From Mucilaginibacter roseus (GTDB taxonomy: Bacteria; Bacteroidota; Bacteroidia; Sphingobacteriales; Sphingobacteriaceae), in assembly GCF_021215455.1 (NCBI RefSeq), contig NZ_JAJPWV010000007.1, forward strand, positions 1 to 64,000: 64,000 nt of DNA, in the 5' to 3' direction. Of this stretch, positions 45,800 to 54,308 are shown in pieces. Within the stretch, counting starts at the first letter, position 1, and the number at the start of each line of letters is the position of its first letter. A program made the translations under genes and the position numbers. The notes under the pieces were generated by a model that was given only the letters and a program-made list of their open reading frames with translations, ran no database searches and was not told where the DNA came from.

Positions 45800-46582
45800 A
45801 TGATAAAAAAACGAATGACAAAAAAACACTTAATTACGTGCTCCGTAATGCTGGTGGTAATAATCATTTCGGCTTTTGATCTTTCTAATGCAACAGTAGT
45901 TAAACGGCCAAGTGTAGCGCATAATGCAACCCGGTTCGCGCTTATTGAACCGCCTGAAGAGGAGGCTGCCGGGTTTAGTTTTGCTGAAGAAGTTTTGCCT
46001 GTTAACAGCAAACGCGTAAACCGCAAAATTAATTACTCGCTGTGGATGCATTCGTACACAAAAGTTCAGTCGAACATTCTGCATATTAAAGCAGAAAAAT
46101 TATTTCCGGTGATTGTACCTATACTTGAAGAATATGGTATTCCCGAAGATTTTAAGTACCTGCCGCTTGTTGAGTCGGGCCTTCGTGAAGGTACTTCGCG
46201 TAAAGGAGCGCGTGGCTCATGGCAATTTATGCCGGGTACGGCCCGTAGTTACGGCTTAAAAGTTAACAAGAAGAAGGATGAGCGCCTTAACTTGCGCAAA
46301 TCAACTATCGCCGCTTGTAAGTACCTTAATGATTTGTATGCCGAGTTTGGCAGCTGGACGTTAGCTGCAGCCGCATACAACAATGGGTCAATCAAGTTAG
46401 AAAAGGCTATGCACAGGCAAAATGAGGATAATTATTTTCGCATGCACCTGAACCGCGAAACCGGCATGTATGTTTACAAGCTGGTAGCCATAAAAGAGGT
46501 TATTGAAAACCCTGGAAAGTATGGCTATAAAGAATTTTATGCCCAGATTTACAACCACACTAATCTGATGGCGTTCAATTAA
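45800..46582 (+). CDS. lytic murein transglycosylase
   Basis: A 260-residue protein with an N-terminal signal or anchor helix (about 10-27) and an Slt/MltD-like domain. FKYLPLVESGLREGTSRKGARGSWQFMPGTARSYGL holds the catalytic Glu (E125, in the VESG motif) and the GSWQFMP signature; AAAYNNGSIKLEKAM lies near 195. It cleaves murein between MurNAc and GlcNAc to make 1,6-anhydro ends. No LysM domain is present, unlike full MltD. It carries the clearest promoter of the window and a terminator. Confidence 0.93.
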   Translation: MIKKRMTKKHLITCSVMLVVIIISAFDLSNATVVKRPSVAHNATRFALIEPPEEEAAGFSFAEEVLPVNSKRVNRKINYSLWMHSYTKVQSNILHIKAEKLFPVIVPILEEYGIPEDFKYLPLVESGLREGTSRKGARGSWQFMPGTARSYGLKVNKKKDERLNLRKSTIAACKYLNDLYAEFGSWTLAAAAYNNGSIKLEKAMHRQNEDNYFRMHLNRETGMYVYKLVAIKEVIENPGKYGYKEFYAQIYNHTNLMAFN

Positions 46583-46611
46583 TTATTACCATTTTTACGG
46601 AGCACAATTTT

Positions 46612-46642
46612 AGCCCGCCTTAAGTTTAGGGCGGGCTTTTTT
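46612..46642 (+). terminator. terminator after lytic transglycosylase
   Basis: AGCCCGCC pairs with GGCGGGCT (loop about 9 bases), followed by TTTTTTATT. Confidence 0.9.
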
Positions 46643-46649
46643 ATTGGCA

Positions 46650-47561
46650 TTAAAAACGTTCTTCCAGTATTTCTTTACCGGCTGCAACGCCAGCCATAGT
46701 GCCGCTGGCAATGGCGGCAGATACCGCGCGCATTGGTGAGGCCGCATCGCCGCAGGAAAACACACCCGGGATGCTGGTTTTCTGCATCATATCTGTTTTA
46801 ATATGGCCCTGTTCTGTAAACTCGCAACCCAGTTTTGCAGGTACATCGGTATGTTGTACAAACGGCAGGCGGGCATACATTGCGCTGAGCGATACGCTTT
46901 CGCCATTTTGTAAATTTACTTTTTTAACATAGCCATTGTCATGCTCAACCCCGCTTACAGGCGTCTCAATTATCTTGATGCCATTGCGTAAGATAGCGTC
47001 TTCCTGCTCTTGCGTAAAGGTGGGTTGGCCGTTGGTAAATACGGTGAGATATTTAGTCCAGTTGGAGATTAGCTTAGCCAGATCATGCCCCTTATCGCCA
47101 TTGGCGAATATGCCTGTTGGCTCATCGCGGTATTCATAGCCGTGGCAATACGGGCAGTGGATGATAGATATACCCCAGCACTCGGCGAAACCCTTTATAT
47201 CCGGAAAGATATCTTTGATTCCGGCAGCTACAATAATTTTTTTGGCAAAGTAGGTTGTATCCGAATCATCAACGCTTACCTCAAAATTATTTGATGTACC
47301 GGTAACAGCGGTTACAGTAGCATTAAGCAGCTGCACATTCGGATAGGCGAGCACATCTTTTTTGGCCGCAGCCAGCATATCAGCTGGTTTCCAGCCATCG
47401 TGCATAACCAGGTTGTGCGAACGCGGCGTTTGGCGGTTGCAGGGCTTGCCGCTATCGATTATCAAGGTTTTATATAACGATCGCCCCTAAGCCAGACCGG
47501 CAGATAAGCCGGCATTGCTGCCACCAATAACGATGACATCGTATGTTATTTTTGCTTCCAT
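46650..47561 (-). pseudogene. thioredoxin-reductase-like FAD oxidoreductase broken by an amber codon
   Basis: Read from ATG 47559-47561 the frame begins MEAKITYDVIVIGGSNAGLS, the FAD-binding Rossmann motif, then meets TAG at codon 25 (47487-47489, plus-strand CTA) and continues in the same frame as GRSLYKTLIIDSGKP. Homologues usually have Leu there (ALGRSL), so one TTG-to-TAG change would explain it. The rest is intact for 278 codons: redox-like CPYC in HCPYCHGYEY, VFSCGDAASPMRAV and GTMAGVAAG at the C-terminus. A gene finder would call only the part from TTG 47465, which lacks the FAD motif. It lies 50 bases after an HxlR gene on the same strand. Confidence 0.8.
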
Positions 47562-47611
47562 GTTGAATAAATTTTTCCAATCGTCAATTTGATCAAAAGT
47601 CGACAGTTGCT

Positions 47612-48010
47612 TTATTGCAACAAAGATGCATTTATATTTTCATAAATGGTAAGTGAATTATCTTTACTGTCTTCAATTGCCCATTCGGCCATCGCTATTA
47701 ATACTTTTCGGAGCTTCTCACCCGCGGGAGTAAGTGTGTAAGTAACGTAAGGGGGTACTACTGGCTTGGCTATACGCACTACAAGCTTGTCGCTTTCCAA
47801 TTGTTTAAGGTGTTGAATTAACATTTTTTCGGTAATCGCAGGTATGGCGCGGCGTAACTCGTTGTAACGTTTGGTGCCCGACAGAAGGTGGTAAAGAATG
47901 ATTGGTTTCCAATGACCGCCTATCTTTTCCATTATGTAGGTTACAGGGCATTTCTCTAATGCGAAGCCTTTATTCTCCTGTATGGTTGATTCGTTTTTTA
48001 TTGCTGTCAT
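47612..48010 (-). CDS. HxlR family transcriptional regulator
   Basis: ATG 48008-48010 gives 132 residues. The pattern is that of the HxlR winged helix: EKCPVTYIMEKIGGHWKPIILYHL with the redox-type Cys near 20, RYNELRRAIPAITEKMLIQHLKQLESDKLV as recognition region (R-Y-N-E-L; L-x-x-L-E-x-D), then a C-terminal dimer helix. It is divergent from an NmrA-like gene and upstream of the broken oxidoreductase, a second copy of the same regulator-plus-redox-gene plan found at 28 kb. Confidence 0.93.
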   Translation of the reverse strand: MTAIKNESTIQENKGFALEKCPVTYIMEKIGGHWKPIILYHLLSGTKRYNELRRAIPAITEKMLIQHLKQLESDKLVVRIAKPVVPPYVTYTLTPAGEKLRKVLIAMAEWAIEDSKDNSLTIYENINASLLQ

Positions 48011-48031
48011 ATCGATACATACTTTAGGGTA

Positions 48032-48067
48032 AGTACTTGTAAAAAAGTAAGTGCTAATATACCTTTG
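48032..48067 (+). promoter_or_regulatory. NmrA-like gene promoter with overlapping palindrome
   Basis: CTTG (48036-48039), 20 bases, TACCTTTG (48060-48067) form the rightward promoter. AGTACTT (48032-48038) and AAGTGCT (48049-48055) make a palindrome with one mismatch covering the -33 box and spacer, a likely HxlR operator. Confidence 0.55.
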
Positions 48068-48096
48068 ATTTATCAAAAACAAAAAATAATAACGTC

Positions 48097-48978
48097 ATGA
48101 AAATTATTGTAACAGGATCATTAGGAAACATAAGTAAACCATTGGCCCAACAACTCATTGCAGCCGGGCACCAGGTAACCGTTATTAGCAGTAACAACGA
48201 TAAAGTTGCTGAAATAGAACAACTGGGTGCGAAAGCCGCCATCGGCTCGTTGAATGATGCAGCGTTTCTTGCCCAAACTTTTGCAGGTGCCGACTCCATA
48301 TACGGTATGGTACCGCCAAATTATGGCAATAACAATATGCGGGCAGGTATGATCCAAGTAGGTGAGGCTTATGCTGAAGCCATCAAAACATCGGGTGTAA
48401 AAAAGGTTGTTTTTTTAAGTAGCATAGGTGCGCATTTAGACAGCGGCACAGGCCCAATTGCTGGCTTGCATGATGTTGAGCAGTTATTAAACAAGCTTGA
48501 TAGCGTTGCGATTAAATTTTTGCGTGCAAATTATTTTTTCACCAACTTTTATAATGATATACCTCTTGTTAAACAAGCAGGTATAATTGGCTCAAACTTT
48601 CCGGCACATACACGCATGGTAATGGTTCACCCTGCTGATATTGCTGATGCCGCGGCCGAATTTCTTCAGCAGCCATTTGAAGGTAAGTCTGTTAGCTACG
48701 TAGCCAGCGATGACCGTAGCGCCGCTGATATTGCTAAAGTATTGGGCACGGCTATCGGTAAACCTAAATTGCCCTGGGTAGAATTTACTGATGAACAGGC
48801 TTACGAAGGCATGATACAAGCTGGCTTGTCGCCCGAAGTAGCAAAAAATTACGTAGAGATGGGTACCGCTATAAAAACGGGTATTATGTGGCCTGACTTC
48901 GATCAGCAAAAGCCGGAATTTTACGGCAGGAAACTGGAAGATTTCGCGAAGGAGTTCGCCGCGAGATTTAATGCATAA
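48097..48978 (+). CDS. NmrA-like NAD(P)-binding oxidoreductase
   Basis: A 293-residue Rossmann protein of the NmrA/atypical-SDR group: IIVTGSLGNISKPLAQQL at 3-20 (modified G-x-x-G-x-x), VTVISSNNDK for cofactor choice, ADSIYGMVPPNYG, and KKVVFLSSIGAH near 108. It lacks a Tyr-x3-Lys near the Ser, as in NmrA sensors and quinone reductases of the QOR2/YtfG type. With an HxlR partner, quinone reduction or electrophile defence is a fair inference. Monocistronic; a strong terminator follows. Confidence 0.9.
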   Translation: MKIIVTGSLGNISKPLAQQLIAAGHQVTVISSNNDKVAEIEQLGAKAAIGSLNDAAFLAQTFAGADSIYGMVPPNYGNNNMRAGMIQVGEAYAEAIKTSGVKKVVFLSSIGAHLDSGTGPIAGLHDVEQLLNKLDSVAIKFLRANYFFTNFYNDIPLVKQAGIIGSNFPAHTRMVMVHPADIADAAAEFLQQPFEGKSVSYVASDDRSAADIAKVLGTAIGKPKLPWVEFTDEQAYEGMIQAGLSPEVAKNYVEMGTAIKTGIMWPDFDQQKPEFYGRKLEDFAKEFAARFNA

Positions 48979-48997
48979 TCACTAAATAGATATCACA

Positions 48998-49030
48998 AAA
49001 AAAGCCGCTCAATTTGAGCGGCTTTTTTTT
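48998..49030. terminator. bidirectional terminator (NmrA-like / aconitase)
   Basis: AAAAAGCCGCTCAA and TTGAGCGGCTTTTT around a short AT centre, with T8 on the right and A-run on the left. Confidence 0.9.
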
Positions 49031-49036
49031 GTAAAA

Positions 49037-49071
49037 GCTTTATGCTTTAGACTTTCAGCTTTAAGCTAAGA
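49037..49071. repeat. heptad-periodic tract before the aconitase stop
   Basis: Five 7-base units: GCTTTAT, GCTTTAG, ACTTTCA, GCTTTAA, GCTAAGA. The tract ends exactly at the aconitase stop codon (TTA 49072-49074 on the plus strand). Confidence 0.65.
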
Positions 49072-51342
49072 TTAAGCTTTCGCTTGTTGTTTGCGGATGA
49101 TATTTAATGCGCCACCAGCCTTAAACCACTCAATTTGCTGAGCGTTATAGGTGTGGTTAACAGCAAAGCTATCCTGCGTGCCATCAGCGTGGTGCAATAC
49201 CACAGTAAGCTGCTTGCCCGGGGCAAACTCGGTAAGGCCGTTGATATCAATTTTGTCGTCTTCCTGGATTTTTTCGTAATCAGCAGGATCAGCAAAGGTG
49301 ATGGCCAGCATGCCTTGTTTCTTAAGGTTGGTTTCGTGTATACGGGCAAATGATTTTACCAGTATGGCACGAACACCCAGGTGACGAGGCTCCATGGCCG
49401 CGTGCTCACGTGATGAACCTTCGCCATAGTTTTCGTCGCCTACTACTACAGTACCAATGCCGTGCGCTTTGTAATCGCGCTGAGTAGCAGGTACCGGGCC
49501 ATATTCACCGGTTAAGGAGTTCTTAACACTATCGGCACTATTGTTAAAATAGTTGATAGCACCAATCAGCATGTTGTTTGATATGTTATCCAGGTGGCCA
49601 CGGAATTTTAACCATGGGCCAGCCATTGAAATATGGTCAGTAGTACATTTGCCTTTTGCTTTGATAAGCAGTTTCAAACCTTTCAGGTCTGAACCTTCCC
49701 ACGGTGCAAACGGATCAAGCAGTTGTAAACGTGCCGAAGTTGGGCTCACAATTACCTCAACACCGCTGCCATCCTCGGCAGGTGCCTGGTAACCGGCATC
49801 CTCAACAGCAAAACCCTGTACCGGTAGCTCAATGCCTTGTGGTTCGTCAAATTTAACAGCCTCGCCGTTCTCGTTAACCAATGAGTCGGTAAGCGGGTTA
49901 AAGGTCAGGTCGCCGGCAATAGCAAACGCGGTAACAATTTCAGGCGATGCTACGAACGCGTGGGTGTTCGGGTTACCATCCTGGCGTTTAGCGAAGTTAC
50001 GATTGAAGGAAGTGATGATGGAGTTACGGCGGGTAGGATCGTCTGTATGACGGGCCCACTGACCGATACACGGACCGCAGGCGTTGGCCAACACCACACC
50101 GCCCATTTGAGCAAAGGTATCCAGGTAGCCATCACGGTCAACCGTGTAACGTACTTGTTCTGAACCTGGCGTAATGGTAAATTCAGCCTTGGTTTTCAGT
50201 TTTTTATCGATAGCCTGCTGGGCAATAGAAGCTGAACGGGTAATATCCTCGTAAGATGAGTTGGTACAAGAGCCGATCAAACCTACCTCAAGGGCAGTTG
50301 GCCAGTTGTTCTCTTTAACCGCGGTAGCGAATTTTGAGATAGGCCATGCCAGATCAGGAGTGAAAGGGCCGTTCACGTGTGGCTCAAGCTCGCTCAGGTT
50401 GATCTCGATCACCTGGTCAAAGTATTGCTCTGGGTTAGCGTAAACTTCCTCGTCGCCGGTTAAATGCTCGGCAATTGCGTCAGCAAGTGATGCGATATCT
50501 TCACGCTTGGTACCTTTCAGGTAAGCGGCAGCTTTTTCATCATAACCGAAGATAGAAGTAGTAGCGCCAATTTCGGCACCCATGTTACAGATAGTACCTT
50601 TACCGGTTGCTGAAAGTGAACGTGCACCTTCGCCAAAGTATTCAACAATAGCGCCTGTGCCACCTTTTACGGTAAGTATACCGGCAACTTTCAAAATTAC
50701 GTCTTTAGCCGAAGCCCAGCCTGATAACTTGCCGGTTAATTTAACACCGATCAGTTTAGGGAATTTTAGCTCCCATGGTAAGCCCGCCATAACGTCGCAG
50801 GCATCAGCACCGCCAACACCAATAGCGATCATGCCTAAGCCGCCCGCGTTTGGCGTATGTGAGTCGGTACCGATCATCATACCACCCGGGAAAGCGTAGT
50901 TTTCTAACACTACCTGGTGAATGATACCTGCACCGGCTTTCCAGAAACCGATGCCATATTTATCAGATACTGAAGCAAGGAAATCGTAAACCTCTTTATT
51001 TACATTGTTGGCGGTGTTAAGGTCATCAACCGCACCAATTTTGGCTTGAATTAAGTGATCGCAATGTACGGTTGAAGGTACGGCCACTTTTGGGCGACCG
51101 GCCTGCATAAACTGTAAAAGCGCCATCTGCGCGGTAGCATCCTGCATGGCCACACGGTCAGGTGCAAAGTCAACATAATCGGTACCACGGGTGTACGCTG
51201 TAGTTGCTTCTCCGCCTGAAAGGTGCGCGTATAGAATTTTTTCGGTTAATGTAAGTGGTTTACCTGTAGCTTTACGGGCAGCCTCAACGCGGCTTCCGTA
51301 ACGCTCGTAAACCTTTTTGATCATATCAATATCAAAAGCCAT
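49072..51342 (-). CDS. acn: aconitate hydratase (mitochondrial-type)
   Basis: The 756-residue enzyme has the four-domain aconitase layout with 4Fe-4S cysteines in [11 protein letters not shown] and ACGPCIGQW, substrate motif [11 protein letters not shown] near 170 and the swivel-domain [20 protein letters not shown] near 630-650 with the catalytic Ser/Arg. The size matches mitochondrial aconitase rather than AcnB. It isomerises citrate to isocitrate in the TCA cycle. Stand-alone; 254 bases of leader region upstream have no gene. Confidence 0.98.
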   Translation of the reverse strand: MAFDIDMIKKVYERYGSRVEAARKATGKPLTLTEKILYAHLSGGEATTAYTRGTDYVDFAPDRVAMQDATAQMALLQFMQAGRPKVAVPSTVHCDHLIQAKIGAVDDLNTANNVNKEVYDFLASVSDKYGIGFWKAGAGIIHQVVLENYAFPGGMMIGTDSHTPNAGGLGMIAIGVGGADACDVMAGLPWELKFPKLIGVKLTGKLSGWASAKDVILKVAGILTVKGGTGAIVEYFGEGARSLSATGKGTICNMGAEIGATTSIFGYDEKAAAYLKGTKREDIASLADAIAEHLTGDEEVYANPEQYFDQVIEINLSELEPHVNGPFTPDLAWPISKFATAVKENNWPTALEVGLIGSCTNSSYEDITRSASIAQQAIDKKLKTKAEFTITPGSEQVRYTVDRDGYLDTFAQMGGVVLANACGPCIGQWARHTDDPTRRNSIITSFNRNFAKRQDGNPNTHAFVASPEIVTAFAIAGDLTFNPLTDSLVNENGEAVKFDEPQGIELPVQGFAVEDAGYQAPAEDGSGVEVIVSPTSARLQLLDPFAPWEGSDLKGLKLLIKAKGKCTTDHISMAGPWLKFRGHLDNISNNMLIGAINYFNNSADSVKNSLTGEYGPVPATQRDYKAHGIGTVVVGDENYGEGSSREHAAMEPRHLGVRAILVKSFARIHETNLKKQGMLAITFADPADYEKIQEDDKIDINGLTEFAPGKQLTVVLHHADGTQDSFAVNHTYNAQQIEWFKAGGALNIIRKQQAKA

Positions 51343-51566
51343 TATTATTTGATCTTAAGGTGAGTAAAATAGCAAGAAATACCCTTGCTGCTTTTAGCGG
51401 CGAATTTACAAAATATAAACACTAAAAGCTGTCAGCGGTTTGTACAAATGTTATTTGGATAAATTCTAAATAAATGATAGTTTGTTTTGACACTCAGGCT
51501 GAATGCCAATGTGTTTAGCTCCGGTTGTCCGGATAAACTTATACGGCTTGCTATTGTTAAATTAGT

Positions 51567-51574
51567 TAATTTTG
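51567..51574 (+). promoter_or_regulatory. -7 element ahead of the DUF2442-like gene
   Basis: TAATTTTG, with no convincing TTTG at 19-21 bases; start predicted about 16 bases before ATG 51597. Confidence 0.45.
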
Positions 51575-51596
51575 ATGTTTAATGTAAGGGAAAATT

Positions 51597-51809
51597 ATGG
51601 CACTGTTCACATCGCGAAAGCAGAAAAAGGATATTAAGGTAAGCTTTAACAACGGCTTGCTGCAGGTTGAAAGTGATGGTAAAGGCCAGGTGTTTCCGCT
51701 GGATTTTTATCCGAAACTGCTTAATGCTACCGAGGAAGAACAGGCAGATTGGGAGCTTACCGGCAACGGTATACGCTGGAATAAGCTGGATGTTGATATT
51801 TTGCTTTAA
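51597..51809 (+). CDS. DUF2442-like small protein
   Basis: A 70-residue protein matching the DUF2442 pattern: KVSFNNGLLQVESDGKG, then PLDFYPKLLNATEEEQADWELTGNGIRWNKLDVDI (key: P-L-x-x-x-P-x-L-x-x-A-T, W-x-x-L-D-x-D-I). DUF2442 proteins often accompany toxin-antitoxin or NADPH-binding genes in proteobacteria; here the partner is a repeat protein 11 bases downstream, so they form one operon. No toxin is evident. Cytoplasmic. Confidence 0.8.
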   Translation: MALFTSRKQKKDIKVSFNNGLLQVESDGKGQVFPLDFYPKLLNATEEEQADWELTGNGIRWNKLDVDILL

Positions 51810-51820
51810 TTTGCAGGCGG

Positions 51821-52981
51821 ATGCTAACCTTTGAGGATTTTTTTAAGAAAAAGAAGATAGACCTTGCCGCGTTGCAGCAGGGCGAGCCCGCGTTATACGG
51901 TGAGTTTAAGGATCACTACGAGGCTATGGGCGAAAAAAGCTTTGACCATACCAAAAAATTCTGGTTCAATAAACTGCGCAGGCAATATCATTTAGCACCC
52001 GAGGTTAAGGCTGAAAAGCTTCGTGAGGAGAATCAACTCGCTGAGCAAACCATTGTTGAAACTTTGACCGAACCCGCCAGGCAGGCACCAAAAGAAGCGG
52101 ACGGCATTGCTGATGCACCGGCACCCAAACCCAAAGTTGGCTTTACACCAAAATTCCGTGCCGCCAACGCGCCTAAGCCGGTTGATGATACATCGCAGAC
52201 TACAGTGGCGCCGGCAAGCGAGGAAAAGCCAGCAGAAGAAACACCTGCCGCTAAACCCAAAATGGGTTTTACGCCGAAGTTTAGAACGGCCAACCCGCCA
52301 AAACCGGTTGAGGAAACGGATCAGCCTAAAGCAGAGAAAGAGAGCGAAGAAAAGCCGGCGGGAGAAACACCTGCCGCTAAACCCAAAATGGGTTTTACAC
52401 CGAAGTTTAGAGCAGCCAATCCGCCAAACTCTGTTGAAGACACTGCTCAGCCAAAAGAAGAAGAAACATCTGCTGCTGAAGATAAGCCAATAGAAGAAGC
52501 ATCTGCTAAACCCAAACTTGGCTTCACACCAAAGTTTCGTGCAGCTAATGTACCGAAGCCTGTGGAAGATGCTGCTCAACCTAAGGTTGAACCAACAACA
52601 GACGATGAACCGGCAGCAGAAAAACCGCAAGCAACTAAACTTGGCTTTACGCCAAAATTCAAGGCAGCTAATGTGCCAAAGCCTGTCGATGATGCTGATC
52701 AGCCTGAAACTGAACAGCCACCTACCATAGAGGACACACCGGCACAAGAAAAAACAGACGCGCCCAAACTCGGCTTTAAGCCTAAATTCCGGGCAGCCAA
52801 TGTATCTAAGCCGGTTGATGATACCGAACAGCCTAATGCGGAATCTATCACGAACGAAAAACCCGTCGAAGATAAAAAGCAGCAGGAGGCACCGGCCGAA
52901 TCCAAGCTTGGATTTAAGCCACGTTTCCGTACATCAGGTTCGCCGCAATCAAGTGGGGACAAAGCACCTGAGAGCGATTAA
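51821..52981 (+). CDS. protein with seven KxGFTPKFRAAN repeats
   Basis: The first ~65 residues look folded and conserved (MLTFEDFFKKKKIDLAAL, DHYEAMGEKSFDHTKKFWFN). The rest is acidic, Pro/Glu-rich and carries seven copies of a short motif, consensus P-K-(L/M)-G-F-T-P-K-F-R-A-A-N-x-P-K-P-V-(D/E)-D, with the Gly at 107, 149, 191, 234, 275, 318 and 364, about 42 residues apart. The linkers vary far more than the motif, so the motif is probably a short binding element displayed on a disordered arm. No signal peptide. I do not know the partner; RNA, a ribosome or a metabolic protein are possible. Cotranscribed with the DUF2442-like gene. Confidence 0.85.
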   Translation: MLTFEDFFKKKKIDLAALQQGEPALYGEFKDHYEAMGEKSFDHTKKFWFNKLRRQYHLAPEVKAEKLREENQLAEQTIVETLTEPARQAPKEADGIADAPAPKPKVGFTPKFRAANAPKPVDDTSQTTVAPASEEKPAEETPAAKPKMGFTPKFRTANPPKPVEETDQPKAEKESEEKPAGETPAAKPKMGFTPKFRAANPPNSVEDTAQPKEEETSAAEDKPIEEASAKPKLGFTPKFRAANVPKPVEDAAQPKVEPTTDDEPAAEKPQATKLGFTPKFKAANVPKPVDDADQPETEQPPTIEDTPAQEKTDAPKLGFKPKFRAANVSKPVDDTEQPNAESITNEKPVEDKKQQEAPAESKLGFKPRFRTSGSPQSSGDKAPESD

Positions 52982-53097
52982 TTTGTTTCTTGTTTAAACA
53001 CGCAAAACCGGCTATTTTAAGCGCTTTCGCCCTGTACCAACGATTTTACAAAGCGATAACACATTTGACATAAATTGCTGTTAACATTGCAACCGAA

Positions 53098-54231
53098 ATG
53101 AAAATAGGAATCGTTTGTTATCCAACCTTTGGCGGTAGCGGGGTTGTTGCTACAGAGTTAGGTAAAGCCCTTGCCGACCGTGGCCATCAGGTGCATTTTA
53201 TTACCTATAACCAGCCGGTGCGCCTCGACCTATTCTCTGAGAATTTGTTCTATCACGAGGTATCGGTATCAAACTATCCATTATTTGAGTTTCAGCCTTA
53301 TGAGCTTGCCCTGGCCAGCAGGTTGGTAGATGTAGTGCGTTTTGAAAAGCTGGATATATTGCACGTACACTACGCCATTCCGCATGCTTCGGCAGCGTTT
53401 ATGGCCAAGCAAATACTGGCCACTTATGGCATCAGCATACCGGTGGTCACTACCCTGCATGGCACTGATATTACCCTGGTGGGTAAGGACAGAACATTTA
53501 AACCGGTAGTTACGTTTTCTATCAATAAATCGGACGGGGTGACGTCCGTTTCCGAATCATTGCGGAAAGATACTTACGACTTTTTTGAGATTGAGAATGA
53601 GATCAAGGTGATCCCTAACTTTATTGATCTTAACCGTTTCAGCTTTAAACCTAAAGATCATTTCCGCAAGGCTATTGCGCCTAATGGTGAAAAAATATTA
53701 GTACACACCTCTAACTTCCGTAAGGTAAAGCGCACGGAAGATGTGGTGCGTATTTTTGCCGAAGTGGTTAAAAAAGTACCTGCCAAGTTACTGATGGTAG
53801 GGGACGGCGGCGAGCGTTCAGGCTGCGAGCAGTTGGCGCGTGATTTAGGCGTGGCTGATCAAACCCGTTTTTTAGGTAAGCAGGATGCCATTGAGGAAAT
53901 CTTGTCTGTAGCTGACCTGTTCCTGATGCCGTCACAATCTGAAAGTTTTGGTTTAGCAGCACTGGAAGCCATGGCCTGTAAAGTTCCCGTAATCAGCAGT
54001 AATACGGGTGGTTTGCCCGAACTGAATGTTGACGGCGAAACCGGCTTTTTAAAAGATGTGGGCGACGTTGAAGGTATGGCGGAAGCTTCGGTTTATATTT
54101 TAGAGGATGAGCATCGCCTGCAAAACTTTAAAGAGAATGCCCTTGCCCGCGCCAAAATATTTGATCTCAAAAACATCCTGCCACAGTATGAGGATTATTA
54201 CACCGAGGTGGTAGCGCGTAGTAAAGCTTAA
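53098..54231 (+). CDS. bshA: N-acetyl-alpha-D-glucosaminyl L-malate synthase BshA
   Basis: The 377-residue GT4-family enzyme starts [22 protein letters not shown], the BshA hallmark, with [31 protein letters not shown] near 120 and [24 protein letters not shown] near 280 for the UDP-sugar site (E-x7-E). It joins GlcNAc to L-malate, the first step of bacillithiol synthesis. bshB and bshC are not in the window. It stands alone with a terminator shared with the DUF885 gene. Confidence 0.95.
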   Translation: MKIGIVCYPTFGGSGVVATELGKALADRGHQVHFITYNQPVRLDLFSENLFYHEVSVSNYPLFEFQPYELALASRLVDVVRFEKLDILHVHYAIPHASAAFMAKQILATYGISIPVVTTLHGTDITLVGKDRTFKPVVTFSINKSDGVTSVSESLRKDTYDFFEIENEIKVIPNFIDLNRFSFKPKDHFRKAIAPNGEKILVHTSNFRKVKRTEDVVRIFAEVVKKVPAKLLMVGDGGERSGCEQLARDLGVADQTRFLGKQDAIEEILSVADLFLMPSQSESFGLAALEAMACKVPVISSNTGGLPELNVDGETGFLKDVGDVEGMAEASVYILEDEHRLQNFKENALARAKIFDLKNILPQYEDYYTEVVARSKA

Positions 54232-54243
54232 ATTTTATAAAAC

Positions 54244-54308
54244 AAAAGCGCCCTGTAAAACGCACGCCAATTTAAATGATTGATGTACTTTTTGCAGGGT
54301 GCTTTTTA
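54244..54308. terminator. long-loop bidirectional hairpin
   Basis: AAAAGCGCCCTGTAAAA pairs with TTTTTGCAGGGTGCTTTT (two G-U) across a 28-base loop; T-run on the right, A-rich on the left. Between convergent genes. Confidence 0.6.

Noticed and set aside
51992-52747. 251-residue minus-strand open frame rich in Cys, Phe, Arg and Trp
   Set aside because: It is the mirror of the GFTPKFRAAN repeat gene; its composition follows from the repeats, and the plus strand has the folded N-terminus and operon context.
52130-52930. Regular repeats about 126 bases apart that could suggest a CRISPR or minisatellite
   Set aside because: They are in frame, coding and degenerate at third positions; spacers are not unique DNA of fixed length.
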